64,000 nucleotides of DNA from Pseudomonadota bacterium (GCA_016201105.1 JACQDN010000045.1:24367-88366), one strand, 5' to 3'; positions 1 through 8,093 are shown, counted from the stretch's first letter. The notes: a model not told the origin generated them from the letters alone. Numbers and translations: made by a program.

Positions 1-1
1 C

Positions 2-655
2 GCGCGCGGCTGGCTCGGCGTGGAAATCCAGAGCGTCACGCCGGAAATCGCCGCCTCGCTCGGCGAGAAGGAGATGAAAGGCGCGATCGTCGCCACCGTC
101 GTTCCCGGAAGCCCCGCCGCGCAGGCCGGCTTCGAACCGGGCGATCTTGTGGTCGCCCTGAACGGCAGCGGTGTGGACGATTCGCGTTCGCTGACGCGCC
201 GGGTCGCCGCCCTGCAAGCCGGCACCACCGCCACCTTCTCGATCGTGCGCAATGGCGATCAGAAAACGCTGACCGCCAAGATCGGCCAGCGCAAGGACGA
301 TCAGGTGGCCTCGAACGTTCCGGGCAACAGCCGCCAGGACGGCCAGGCCAACACCGGCTCAGCGATGGGTCTGGGCCTTGCCGCGGTAACGCCCGATGTG
401 CGCCGCGCCTACAATCTCGATGACAACGTCAGCGGCGTTCTCATCACCCGCGTCGATCCCGACAGCGATGCCGCCGACAAGGGCCTGCAGCCCGGCGACG
501 TCGTCGTGTCGATCGGCAATCGCGTCGTTCACAGTCCGCAGGAAATCAAACAGCGCATCGCGCAAGCGCAAGCCGCAGGCCGCACCAGTGTCCTGATGCT
601 CGTGGTGGGCGAGGGCGGCCAGCGCTTTGTGGCAGTGAAGATCGCACGAGGCTGA
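2..655 (+). CDS. Do/DegP-family periplasmic serine protease, C-terminal part (5' end outside window)
   Basis: The reading frame is open from base 2, so the gene begins upstream; the track's start at 20 is internal. The fragment opens with RGWLGVEIQ, the usual start of PDZ1 after the trypsin-like domain in HtrA/DegP/DegQ proteases. Two PDZ domains are visible, about residues 3-95 (GAIVATVVPGSPAAQAGFEPGD) and 120-217 (GVLITRVDPDSDAADKGLQPGD), joined by a Gln/Asn/Gly-rich linker. The protease domain and catalytic triad are not in the window. These enzymes degrade or chaperone misfolded envelope proteins. The gene is followed at 171 bp by a two-component pair, an arrangement typical of envelope-stress regulation. 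DegP versus DegQ cannot be decided from this part. Confidence 0.9.
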   Translation, partial: ARGWLGVEIQSVTPEIAASLGEKEMKGAIVATVVPGSPAAQAGFEPGDLVVALNGSGVDDSRSLTRRVAALQAGTTATFSIVRNGDQKTLTAKIGQRKDDQVASNVPGNSRQDGQANTGSAMGLGLAAVTPDVRRAYNLDDNVSGVLITRVDPDSDAADKGLQPGDVVVSIGNRVVHSPQEIKQRIAQAQAAGRTSVLMLVVGEGGQRFVAVKIARG

Positions 656-826
656 GAGTTTTACGCGTACCGGACGGCGCAGGTTCCCCGAAGCTTGCGA
701 CGTTCGGCCCCCGCGCCGGCGGCGGCGGCCCCATCCCCCCGTTGCCGTTGCCGGCGCGGACCCACTCTGGCTCGCGTTTGAGCAGAGCGGTTGCAGCAGC
801 GACCAAAGCTTAAGGAGATCACCGTG

Positions 827-1504
827 ATGCGCATCCTTGTGGTGGAAGACGATCTCGAAGCTCAGCGTTACCTCGTGAACGGGCTCAAGGAAGCCGGTCA
901 CGTGGTGGACGATGCCGCCGATGGCGACACGGGCCTCACCCTGGCGCTTTCGCGCCCTTACGACGTGGCGATCGTCGATCGCATGTTGCCCAAGCTTGAC
1001 GGGCTGAGGCTCGTGGCGGAAATCCGCGAGCACGGCAACATCACGCCGGTTTTGTTCCTGAGCGCGCTCTCCGATGTCGACGATCGCGTGAAGGGATTGA
1101 AGGCGGGGGGCGACGATTATCTCACCAAGCCCTACGCTTTTGTCGAATTGCTGGCGCGCATCGACGCTTTGATGCGCCGCCGCCAGCCCAGCGCGGTCAA
1201 GACACGCCTTCAGGTCGGCGATCTGGAGCTGGATCTGCTCACCCGCGCGGCCAAGCGCGGCGAGACGGGAATCGATCTTCAGCCGCGCGAATTCCGTCTC
1301 CTGGAATACCTCATGCGCCATGCCGGCCAGGTGGTCACCCGCACGATGCTTCTGGAAAGCGTTTGGGAGTATCATTTCGATCCCCAAACCAATGTGATCG
1401 ATGTGCACATCTCCCGGCTCAGGGCCAAGATCGACAAGGGATTCGAAGCCCCGTTGCTGCACACCGTTCGCGGCGCCGGCTATATGATCCGTGCGCGCGC
1501 ATAA
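827..1504 (+). CDS. OmpR/PhoB-family DNA-binding response regulator
   Basis: A 225-residue two-domain regulator of standard length. The receiver has the acidic pair after VVED (D8/D9), phospho-acceptor D51 in VAIVDRMLP and K101 in LTKPYAF. Residues about 125-225 form the winged-helix DNA-binding domain, with the usual VTRTMLLESVW and NVIDVHISRLRAKID segments. The ATG at 827 is chosen because AAGGAG lies 9 bp upstream and MRILVVEDD is the canonical N-terminus; the track's TTG at 791 adds 12 unlikely residues. It is followed at 66 bp by a histidine kinase, its probable partner, and preceded by a Do-type protease, so a cell-envelope stimulus is a reasonable inference. The target genes are unknown. 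Confidence 0.94.
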   Translation: MRILVVEDDLEAQRYLVNGLKEAGHVVDDAADGDTGLTLALSRPYDVAIVDRMLPKLDGLRLVAEIREHGNITPVLFLSALSDVDDRVKGLKAGGDDYLTKPYAFVELLARIDALMRRRQPSAVKTRLQVGDLELDLLTRAAKRGETGIDLQPREFRLLEYLMRHAGQVVTRTMLLESVWEYHFDPQTNVIDVHISRLRAKIDKGFEAPLLHTVRGAGYMIRARA

Positions 1505-1570
1505 AGCGCAATCCGGCGAAGTGGGCACCGGTTCGCCGCGAGATTGCGCGGCAGTCAAGGAATCCGGAGC

Positions 1571-2983
1571 ATGGCCCGACTCAAAGTGATCGGATTTGGC
1601 TCCGGCCTCTTTCGAACTTTAGCGTTTCGAATCGTTCTGGTTTACGTCGCGGTCTTCGCGCTCTCCACGGGCGCGTTGATCGCGTTCACCTACTGGAACA
1701 CCGAACGCGCGCTCGATGCCGAGACTGACCAGACCATCGAAGCGGAAATCGCCGGTCTGCAGGAGCAATATCAGCGCTTAGGCCTCAACGGGCTGGCCGA
1801 CGTCGTCAACAGCCGCTCCAAGCGTATGGGCCAGGGCCTTTATCTGCTGAGCTATCCCGCGCGGGGCCTCAGCATCGGCAATCTCGATCACTGGCCGCAG
1901 CTCGAAGCGCGCGGCGGCAACTTCGTGGAGTTCGACTACCAGCGCCGCAGCGGCGCGGATTTCGAAACGCGGCGCGCCCGTGGCAAGATTTTCGCGGTGC
2001 GCGGCGGCTTGCTGCTGCTGGTCGCGCGCGATGTGCACGAGCGCTATGAAACCACGCGCCTCTTCACCACCGCTTTGCCGTGGACGGCAGGCTTGATGCT
2101 GATGCTGGGGCTGATCGGCGGCGGGCTCGTCAGCCGCAATCTTCTGGTGCGGCTGGAATCCATCAACCGCACCAGCCGTGAGATCATGGCGGGCGATCTG
2201 TCGCGCCGCGTGCCGGTGACCAGCGCCCGCGACGAATACGACACGCTGGCCGACAATCTCAATCAGATGCTCGAGCGCATCGAACGGCTGATGCGCGGCA
2301 TGCGCGATGTGACCGATTCCATCGCGCACGATTTGCGCTCGCCGCTCAACCGCCTGCGCAACCGCTTGGAAAGCGTGCTGCGTCACGTGCCGCCGGATAC
2401 CGACGAGAGCCACGAGATCGAAGCGGCGATTTCCGAAACCGACCGCCTCATCGGCACCTTCAACGCGCTGCTCCTGATCGCCGAAGCCGAAACCGGCACC
2501 GTCCGCGAAACCATGACGGCGGTGGATTTGAAAGCGATCATCCACGACATGACAGAGCTCTACGAGCCGGTCGCCGAAGAGAAAGGCGTGAAGCTCGATG
2601 TTGTGGCCGGCGCGGTCACGGTGATCGACGGCAACAAGAGCCTGATTTCGCAGGCGCTCGCCAATCTCATCGACAACGCCATCAAATACACCCCGCCCGG
2701 CGGGCGCGTGAGCATCTCGGCGCCGCTCACCTCGCGCGGTGTTGCCCTCAGCGTCGCCGACAACGGTCCGGGAATCCCTGCCGAAGATCGCGCCCGCGTG
2801 CTCGAGCGTTTCGTGCGCCTGGAAGCCAGCCGCAATTCGCCGGGACTGGGATTGGGTTTGAGCCTCGTCTCCGCGGTCGCCCATCTCCACGACGCCAAAT
2901 TCGAACTCGCCGACAACACCCCGGGCCTGAAGGCGACGCTCTATTTCCGCCCCAGTGTGCGCAGGCAGATTGGGAAGGGGTGA
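1571..2983 (+). CDS. HAMP-domain sensor histidine kinase
   Basis: A 470-residue inner-membrane kinase. TM1 spans about residues 15-42, a periplasmic sensor about 43-165, TM2 about 170-188 and HAMP about 189-241. The H-box has H253 in SIAHDLRSPLNRLRN, followed by the N-box (NLIDNAIKYTPPGG), G1 (ADNGPGIP) and G2 (GLGLGLSLV) of the HATPase domain. The start at ATG 1571 gives a short positive N-terminus before TM1, with AAGGA about 8 bp upstream; the track's TTG at 1544 seems too early. It should phosphorylate the response regulator just upstream. The periplasmic domain has no family I recognise, so the signal is unknown. Confidence 0.93.
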   Translation: MARLKVIGFGSGLFRTLAFRIVLVYVAVFALSTGALIAFTYWNTERALDAETDQTIEAEIAGLQEQYQRLGLNGLADVVNSRSKRMGQGLYLLSYPARGLSIGNLDHWPQLEARGGNFVEFDYQRRSGADFETRRARGKIFAVRGGLLLLVARDVHERYETTRLFTTALPWTAGLMLMLGLIGGGLVSRNLLVRLESINRTSREIMAGDLSRRVPVTSARDEYDTLADNLNQMLERIERLMRGMRDVTDSIAHDLRSPLNRLRNRLESVLRHVPPDTDESHEIEAAISETDRLIGTFNALLLIAEAETGTVRETMTAVDLKAIIHDMTELYEPVAEEKGVKLDVVAGAVTVIDGNKSLISQALANLIDNAIKYTPPGGRVSISAPLTSRGVALSVADNGPGIPAEDRARVLERFVRLEASRNSPGLGLGLSLVSAVAHLHDAKFELADNTPGLKATLYFRPSVRRQIGKG

Positions 2984-3012
2984 GCGAAAATTTTCCGTCT
3001 CTAAATTCTAAA

Positions 3013-3060
3013 CTCACTCCCTCGCCCCCGCAGGGGGAGAGGGCGGGGTGAGGGGGTCGC
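3013..3060. repeat. Half-copy of hairpin repeat family A
   Basis: CTCACTCCCTCGCCCCCGC and GGGGGAGAGGGCGGGGTGAG form a near-perfect inverted repeat after the histidine kinase stop. It matches one arm of the longer palindromic elements at 12218, 24987 and 61359. It may also end the upstream transcript, although no clear T tract follows. The rest of 2984-3264 shows nothing I can name. Confidence 0.6.
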
Positions 3061-3264
3061 GACGCAAATTTCGGTTGCGAAAGCACATTGCTCTTTCGGC
3101 ACATTTGATCGCGTGCTTGTGAGCTGTTGTAGTGGATTGAGAGTATGGTGCTCCGGAGGGAGTGATATGAGGTGACAGGAGCAACATTCCCCTGAACTAT
3201 AAACGAATGGAAAATTCGCACCTCACAGCACAATCGTTGGATCACCCAACCCAATGGAGCCCCC

Positions 3265-4041
3265 TTGACCCTCGCATCCCGATTTGAAGGCAAGACTGCG
3301 ATCATTACCGGTTCCGCCTCCGGCATCGGGCGCGCGACGTTGATCAGGCTCGTCAGCGAAGGGGCCACGGCGCTGGGCGTGGATCAGGACGAAGCGGGAT
3401 TGCGCGAGACGGTATCTCTTGCGAACAACGCGGCCGGCACTGGCGGCCAAGCAAGCTTTGCCGTGGGTTCGATCGCAGATGAAGCGTTCGTAAAATCGAC
3501 AGTGGAGGCATTCGCTGCGAAGAACGGCCGGCTCGATGTGCTGGTCAATCTGGCGGGAATCTTAAGGTCAACCCATCTCGTCGACACGACATTGGAGGAA
3601 TTCCGCCACATCATCGCCGTCAATCTCGAGGGCACGTTTCTCTTTTGCCGCCAAGCGCTGCCGCATCTCCTCAAGACTAAGGGCAACATCGTGAATGCCG
3701 CATCGACCTCGGCGTCCTTTGGCCATCCCTACATGGCGGCCTACGCCGCCAGCAAAGGCGGCATCGCCGCATTCACCCACACGTTGGCGCGCGAGTTCAT
3801 CCTTCAGGGCGTGCGCGTCAACGCCGTGGCACCGGGCGGTATCATGACGCCCATGGTGGCCGGCCAGCCCGCGCGCTTTCCCGAGGGCGCCAACCTTTCG
3901 CTGTTCTCCAACCTGACACGCCCCGACGGTCACTTCGGCCGGCCGGAGGCCGTCGCGGGCGTGATCGCGATGCTGGCGTCGGAAGACGGCGAATTCATCA
4001 ACGGCGAAATCATCCGCATCGACGGCGGAACGCACAGCTGA
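3265..4041 (+). CDS. SDR-family NAD(P)-dependent oxidoreductase
   Basis: A 258-residue classical short-chain dehydrogenase/reductase. The cofactor motif TGSASGIG is at residues 15-22, NLAG (variant of NNAG) near 95-98, and the catalytic Tyr160-x3-Lys164 in YAASK with a Ser about 12 residues before. PGGIMTPM follows the active site, and the C-terminus INGEIIRIDGG is the standard SDR end. The start is TTG at 3265, with a GGAG 5 bp upstream; the nearby ATG at 3254 is out of frame. Substrate cannot be inferred. It is followed almost without a gap by a small ORF that may be co-transcribed. Confidence 0.92.
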   Translation: MTLASRFEGKTAIITGSASGIGRATLIRLVSEGATALGVDQDEAGLRETVSLANNAAGTGGQASFAVGSIADEAFVKSTVEAFAAKNGRLDVLVNLAGILRSTHLVDTTLEEFRHIIAVNLEGTFLFCRQALPHLLKTKGNIVNAASTSASFGHPYMAAYAASKGGIAAFTHTLAREFILQGVRVNAVAPGGIMTPMVAGQPARFPEGANLSLFSNLTRPDGHFGRPEAVAGVIAMLASEDGEFINGEIIRIDGGTHS

Positions 4042-4059
4042 ATGCGCAAGGGAAGAGCG

Positions 4060-4266
4060 ATGCAACCACCTTGGATTGCGCGACCAGATCTCGAACGTGG
4101 CTCAATCGGTTGGAGAATGGGTGCCGGAGAAGAGTATTTCAATGACTTCTATCGCTGGTTCAGCCGGCTCGATGAAAATTCTCGGAAGGAATACATTGTT
4201 CAATATCCCGAGCCCCAGGAGTGGATCGGTCTCTACAAGAATATAGCAAGTCATCCCTGGCTATAG
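4060..4266 (+). CDS. Small conserved-looking hypothetical protein
   Basis: A 68-residue soluble protein rich in aromatic and acidic residues (GAGEEYFNDFYRWFSRLD, YPEPQEWIGLYKN), with no signal peptide or membrane segment. The ORF track starts at ATG 4042, directly after the SDR stop, but ATG 4060 has the better ribosome-binding site (AGGGAAG). The short-gap, same-strand placement suggests co-transcription with the dehydrogenase. I do not recognise a named family and propose no function. Confidence 0.6.
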   Translation: MQPPWIARPDLERGSIGWRMGAGEEYFNDFYRWFSRLDENSRKEYIVQYPEPQEWIGLYKNIASHPWL

Positions 4267-4333
4267 GAACCGTATTTCCGAACTCCCGGAATCGAACGGA
4301 TGGAATACCGCGATGCGATATTTGGGCACTGTC

Positions 4334-4612
4334 TCAGTTTGAATCTTCCGGCCCATCCATATCGGGCCACCCGCAAATCTGGGTGTTCTCATCCAAGTCC
4401 CTAGCAATTGACTCTTTGTAGGCCCGGATTTCGTTGCAGATATCATCGCGATCTATGTCCGTGCTGTTCTTCACGTCTCTAGTGTATGATCTCCCCATCT
4501 GGCGCAGCAGATGATAAGCGCCAGTCTGTTGGCCTTCATGATAGCCCAGCAGCCAACTCACCACGCAGCAGAGTGCGGCGAAAAAAATCAGAATACTAGC
4601 GCGTGCTTTCAT
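4334..4612 (-). CDS. Small membrane-anchored hypothetical protein
   Basis: A 92-residue protein with one N-terminal hydrophobic segment (ASILIFFAALCCVVSWLLG, about residues 5-23) followed by a polar, charged tail with two cysteines near the C-terminus. The start at 4612 is supported by a strong AGGAGGGG ribosome-binding site; the 17 extra residues in the track come from a transposase remnant upstream. It is probably a bitopic or secreted protein. It sits in an accessory stretch of small unrelated genes. Function unknown. Confidence 0.6.
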   Translation of the reverse strand: MKARASILIFFAALCCVVSWLLGYHEGQQTGAYHLLRQMGRSYTRDVKNSTDIDRDDICNEIRAYKESIARDLDENTQICGWPDMDGPEDSN

Positions 4613-4729
4613 GCCTGATTCCCCTCCTATACGGCCCGCGCTTCTTTGGCGGGTTCGTCGCATCGATCAGCGCCACGATATCAGACATTTTCCAAAGGCG
4701 ATCCGTAATTCCCGCCGCGATGAAAAAAG
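4596..4729 (-). pseudogene. C-terminal remnant of an IS1-like transposase
   Basis: The minus-strand frame reads AAGITDRLWKMSDIVALID followed by a basic tail (PPKKRGPYRRG), which resembles the C-terminal end of transposases in the IS1-like group. Everything upstream is missing: the frame runs straight into the 54-bp direct repeat at 4736-4789, so the repeat appears to have replaced the rest. The remnant overlaps the start of the small membrane gene at 4612 in another frame. Family assignment is from memory of the tail motif only. Confidence 0.45.
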
Positions 4730-4735
4730 TATTGG

Positions 4736-4789
4736 AAAAGTATTGGGGTCGGTATCGACTTTTGCTCATGATCGCGAAGGCGCGTTGCT
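4736..4789. repeat. 54-bp direct repeat, copy 1
   Basis: This 54-bp block starts AAAAGTATTGGGGTC and ends GGCGCGTTGCT. It recurs in the same orientation at 6091-6144 with one mismatch (G at 4751, A in the other copy). Similarity ends sharply on both sides apart from the A-rich start. The copies bound about 1.3 kb carrying small secreted-protein genes. Just upstream there is a partial extra AAAAAAGTATTGG, suggesting slippage or repeated insertion. Confidence 0.8.
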
Positions 4790-4926
4790 TAAATGGGGCC
4801 GACGCGTTGACTTGGCACTATCCGATGGTCGTTTGCGGAGGTTTGAGCAATGACGCGCCCATTTCCGAATAGGAACAATGCAGCCGTTGCGGCAAAAAGA
4901 AAAACGATTGACAAACGTCTATTCAC
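4789..4926 (-). pseudogene. Truncated secreted-protein ORF
   Basis: From a GTG at 4926 preceded by GGGGGAC the frame encodes a clear signal peptide (RRLSIVFLFAATAALFLFGNGRVIAQ) and only about 18 mature residues. Its TAA stop overlaps the last base of the 54-bp repeat, so the original coding sequence was probably cut by that repeat. No family can be recognised from the short remainder. It could instead be a very short secreted peptide. Confidence 0.35.
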
Positions 4927-5021
4927 GATGTCCCCCAGCGAAATGTTGTTTAGAATCCGGCCGTTTTCTGACACGCCCAATAGGCAGTGACATTGGCTCT
5001 ACCAGGCCCACTGTTTGCGTC

Positions 5022-5327
5022 CTACCTCATGCGCCCCGACAAGCCGTCGAGGTGGAATCTGTTGTCGCTGGAGTCCTTCCAGGCCCAATCGATCGACGTA
5101 GGCGTGATAGATGCGGGAAATGCAACGCGATCGGAAAGTTCGGTCACGGTCGAAGCTTGGACGTTCACTTCGTAATTGAAGGGTACAGGATTGATGGCGC
5201 CCTCCAGCTTACACTTGATCTCAAACACTTCGGCAATTGCCGGAATTGTTGACAAGGGTAGTGCAGATATCAGAATGCCGACTGTCAGCGGCGCACGTGC
5301 AACAATTTGGTTCAATGGCGTTGTCAA
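5022..5327 (-). CDS. Small secreted hypothetical protein
   Basis: A 101-residue product with an N-terminal signal peptide (about residues 12-32, ending AIAE) and a mature part beginning FEIKCKLEG. The only start in this frame is a TTG at 5327; an ATG a few bases upstream is in another frame, so the 5' end may be shifted. The C-terminus FHLDGLSGRMR resembles the inside of proteins that continue with a short beta-strand, so a premature stop is possible. It lies between the two 54-bp direct repeats. Function unknown. Confidence 0.5.
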   Translation of the reverse strand: MTTPLNQIVARAPLTVGILISALPLSTIPAIAEVFEIKCKLEGAINPVPFNYEVNVQASTVTELSDRVAFPASITPTSIDWAWKDSSDNRFHLDGLSGRMR

Positions 5328-5586
5328 TGGCCATTGACTGCCCCGTCGAAAATTGAAGCGAGTTCTTCAATCACTCCAAGCTTGGCAGACGCTCAAAAGG
5401 CTTGGCAGCGGCCAGCGGCCGTTGATCTGACGGATATTTCTCTGACTGTTAGAGATTTTGTTGCACTGCGGTGTAGATCTCAAAACGGCACCCCCAGCTT
5501 CAATGCTTCGCTGAAAGTTGTACCGTTTAGCACATCACGCCCCTCATCCAGGGGATGTCGACCTAGAGAATCTTTTGGAGGGAGTC

Positions 5587-6060
5587 ATGTTTCAATCACT
5601 ACGACGCGTTGGAATAGTTGCGCCTTCTAAACTTGGGCGTTGCACATTCTGCATGCGAGCTTCGTTCGGATCGGCCGCAGTATTCTGGCTTGGCACCGCA
5701 GTTGCCAGCGTTTCGGGGTTGAGTTCATTCGCAGTGGCGATGGCTATCGCTTCTGGGCTATTGACCGCGCTTTGGTTGGCCCACCTTGCTGCCTACACAT
5801 TCCGCGCAGCGAACGCTTCGCGGGCCGGTTCTGTTGAGACGGCGGAACAAATTGACTTGTCGCGACGAAACCTCTTCCCCACTCTGGCAAAAACGTTCGC
5901 TGTAGCAGCGATTGCGACAGCGATTCCCGTCAGCATGCGCCCCGCCTTCGCACAGGAGGTTGTGCAATGCGAAGGGTTATGTGATTCCAAAAATTCCTGC
6001 GCCCCTGGTTGCAAATGCACTTATCCGGATGGGGCAACGACTGGGTACTGCTCGACCTAG
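5587..6060 (+). CDS. Membrane/Tat precursor with C-terminal six-cysteine knottin-like peptide
   Basis: A 157-residue protein in three parts. Residues 1-73 hold a GRCTFCM motif and two hydrophobic segments (about 26-45 and 48-71), reminiscent of DUF3624-type proteins. Residues 92-122 look like a twin-arginine signal (SRRNLF, then a hydrophobic stretch ending PAFA). Residues 123-157 are a small mature domain with cysteines at 128, 132, 138, 142, 144 and 155. The spacing C-x3-C-x5-C-x3-C-x1-C-x10-C fits the general inhibitor-cystine-knot pattern. The start at 5587 is set by GGAGGGAG seven bases upstream; the track's TTG at 5518 is too early. The gene sits just before the second 54-bp repeat. Role unknown; a released disulfide-rich peptide is an inference. 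Confidence 0.75.
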   Translation: MFQSLRRVGIVAPSKLGRCTFCMRASFGSAAVFWLGTAVASVSGLSSFAVAMAIASGLLTALWLAHLAAYTFRAANASRAGSVETAEQIDLSRRNLFPTLAKTFAVAAIATAIPVSMRPAFAQEVVQCEGLCDSKNSCAPGCKCTYPDGATTGYCST

Positions 6061-6090
6061 CTTTTTTTGCAACGCACAGGAATTCGTAAA

Positions 6091-6144
6091 AAAAGTATTG
6101 GGGTCAGTATCGACTTTTGCTCATGATCGCGAAGGCGCGTTGCT
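6091..6144. repeat. 54-bp direct repeat, copy 2
   Basis: The second copy of the block at 4736-4789, same orientation, 53 of 54 bases identical. It begins 31 bp after the stop of the cysteine-rich precursor gene. The motif GGGGTCAGTATCGACTTTT resembles short repeats often found near REP-associated transposases, but that link is only an impression. Confidence 0.8.
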
Positions 6145-6313
6145 CGCGCCTGAGCCAACGACAAATTCGAAATTCGGAGACGTCGAATCCATTTACAGCA
6201 GGAGCGGCTCGTCTTCGACGATGACCACTGACTCAGATTTTTGAGGTCTCTAGCCGGATGGGTTATGGTGTTTCGGTCGGACATCCCTAGGGATCGCGGT
6301 CAAGGCATATCCA

Positions 6314-6684
6314 ATGGCCAAGCGGGTTTCATTTGTCGTCGGTTTAGCTCTGATGTTTTCCCTGGCACTGCCTGGGCAAGCTGGGCGCAATTGTATGCGA
6401 ACGACTCCCGCTATTGGATCGACTTGAGCAGCGTTCACCACGCGGGAAAGGTCACGTACTTCACTTGGACGGTCCGAGCTTCGGGACTGTCCCCGGGTCA
6501 ATCTTCCGCCAAATCGCCCGGCGACATGTCGTTCACGGACGGCATCGATTGCTCTACCGCAGACGCTTATGAGTTCAACTATATCGATTATAACGATTGG
6601 AACGATCCGGCAGGATGGGAGCGTGACCCTTCCCGTGATCGTGGGTTCGTGCAGGCGGCAATGCGAGCCGTGTGTCGAGGATAA
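6314..6684 (+). pseudogene. Frameshifted gene for a small secreted protein
   Basis: ATG 6314 begins a good signal peptide (MAKRVSFVVGLALMFSLALPGQA) in frame 2, but that frame stops soon after. The sequence that should follow (WAQLYANDSRYWIDLSSVHH... to VCRG) is in frame 1, which the track reports as ORF 6241..6684 with an implausible N-terminus. A missing base near 6380 (CAAGC|TGG) would join the two as ...LPGQAWAQLYANDSRYW. The mature part has two cysteines and an acidic, aromatic-rich middle. It is either a true frameshift or a sequencing error. No family recognised. Confidence 0.65.
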
Positions 6685-6772
6685 TCCGACGAAATAGAGT
6701 GGCGGCATACTTCGGTGCAAGGAATACGCCGTCGCGCGTCCCATCGGCTTGCACCGCGTCTGTCGCCGAAAC

Positions 6773-7240
6773 TTAATCGGTATGACACCCGACGGCCGAC
6801 TTTGACATTAACGTGAGCTTGGTCTTGCTGACCAAAACGCACCAATACTGCTCGCCGGAGCTGGGATCGTCGGGATATTCGATACCCTTGGCGTCAGCTC
6901 GCAAATTCAAAACTCCCTGCACCGCGTGGGTCTTGGTCTTGGGACCGGAGTGGAAAACGATTCTAACTGTGAAAGAATGTTTTCCAGCCGTCACTTCGCC
7001 AGACTTGCAAATCCAGCCATCGTCGTCCTGTGCGTCCACCGCGCCTTCGGCCCCACAGGCTTGTTTATTGTCGATGGAGGCGTAGAAGCGGTAATATGAA
7101 CCATCCGCCGCTTTTGCGTACAGAGGCGGAGAAGCTACGAAGATCACATGATCGCCGGTGAACGCGGCAGAGGCGGCACCACTCATCGAGAATAACACGA
7201 CGGACGCCGTCAAAGCACTGCGCAAGGCTCCTGTACGCAT
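6773..7240 (-). CDS. Secreted hypothetical protein
   Basis: A 155-residue protein with a signal peptide (MRTGALRSALTASVVLFSMSGAASAAF) and a mature domain with four cysteines, probably a small periplasmic beta-rich fold. The start at 7240 fits the signal peptide and a GAGG upstream; the track's longer start adds 33 basic residues with no support. It is convergent with the frameshifted secreted gene before it. I do not recognise a family. Confidence 0.7.
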   Translation of the reverse strand: MRTGALRSALTASVVLFSMSGAASAAFTGDHVIFVASPPLYAKAADGSYYRFYASIDNKQACGAEGAVDAQDDDGWICKSGEVTAGKHSFTVRIVFHSGPKTKTHAVQGVLNLRADAKGIEYPDDPSSGEQYWCVLVSKTKLTLMSKSAVGCHTD

Positions 7241-7476
7241 CGCCACGATCCCCTCAACCGCAACGCGCAGCATACATATCATGGATCGGGACGCGCAACG
7301 GCGCCGTCGGTTTAAAGTCACGATTTGCCGATCGGCCACTTCGCGCCGATCTGCGTTTTGTGGAGAGAATTCGGTGACAGGACATATTCACCGGTTGTCG
7401 CAAACTTCAGCTCCATGGCGGATATCAGGGTAATATGTAATGGCGCCGAATTCCCAGCTGACATTCCGCCCGCTGT

Positions 7477-7758
7477 TCACACGCCTCTCGCATCAAGCCG
7501 CTCCAGAAAATCCTCCAGCGCGCACGCCGTATCCGTCGCGCTTTGCGGGATTTTTCCGTCCACGCGCTCGATCACGAGCCTGATCGCACAGAGATCGCCC
7601 TTGATCGCCTTGTCGACGAGGCGGTCCGCGATGCGGGTGAGCTTCTTCATGGGCGCGCCGTTCGCACCGACCGTCTCGCGGTGAACCGCGAGCACGATCG
7701 CATCGCGCATCAGCTTGTGGGGAATTGCGCCTCTGGAGAGTGTCTTTCGTGCAGCCAT
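7477..7758 (-). CDS. DUF5681-like small protein
   Basis: A 93-residue basic protein. The segment IADRLVDKAIKGDLCAIRLVIERVDGKIPQ is typical of the C-terminal part of DUF5681-type proteins often seen near phage or mobile genes. ATG 7758 follows AAGGATTCATC, a usable ribosome-binding site; the 44 extra residues in the track are unlikely. No signal peptide or membrane segment. It stands alone next to the repeat/IS481 block, consistent with an accessory region. Function unknown. Confidence 0.6.
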   Translation of the reverse strand: MAARKTLSRGAIPHKLMRDAIVLAVHRETVGANGAPMKKLTRIADRLVDKAIKGDLCAIRLVIERVDGKIPQSATDTACALEDFLERLDARGV

Positions 7759-8093
7759 GATGAATCCTTTCCTTGCGCGATGCTTCGCGCGGACGTGAAG
7801 TTCGTGCGAGCCTTGCGTGTTCGAGTTTATGTGTGGGATTGCGACCGGGAGGCGGAAAACCGCCAATGAACGCCGTCGCATTGAGCGCACGTCCGGATCG
7901 TATAGATGTGATGCGGCCCAGGCGGCCTAATGTCAATTGTTTTTGAAATCACCTCTACCTTGGGAGAGGTCGACGCGCGCAGCGGTTCATCAGCGGCCGC
8001 TGATGAACGGTGAGGGGGGGCACTGGCGGCACCGTAGCGCGACGCGCGCGCAGCGCGCCGCGAAGACTAGAACCGAAGTGGTGAGGCTTCCCC

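Noticed and set aside
359-1558. 399-aa minus-strand ORF over the DegP end and response regulator
   Set aside because: Shadow of two well-supported plus-strand genes; no recognisable motif, typical of high-GC antisense frames.
4736-6144. Repeats considered as integron attC sites or a CRISPR
   Set aside because: Only two copies 1.3 kb apart, no RYYYAAC/GTTRRRY core and no integrase or cas gene.
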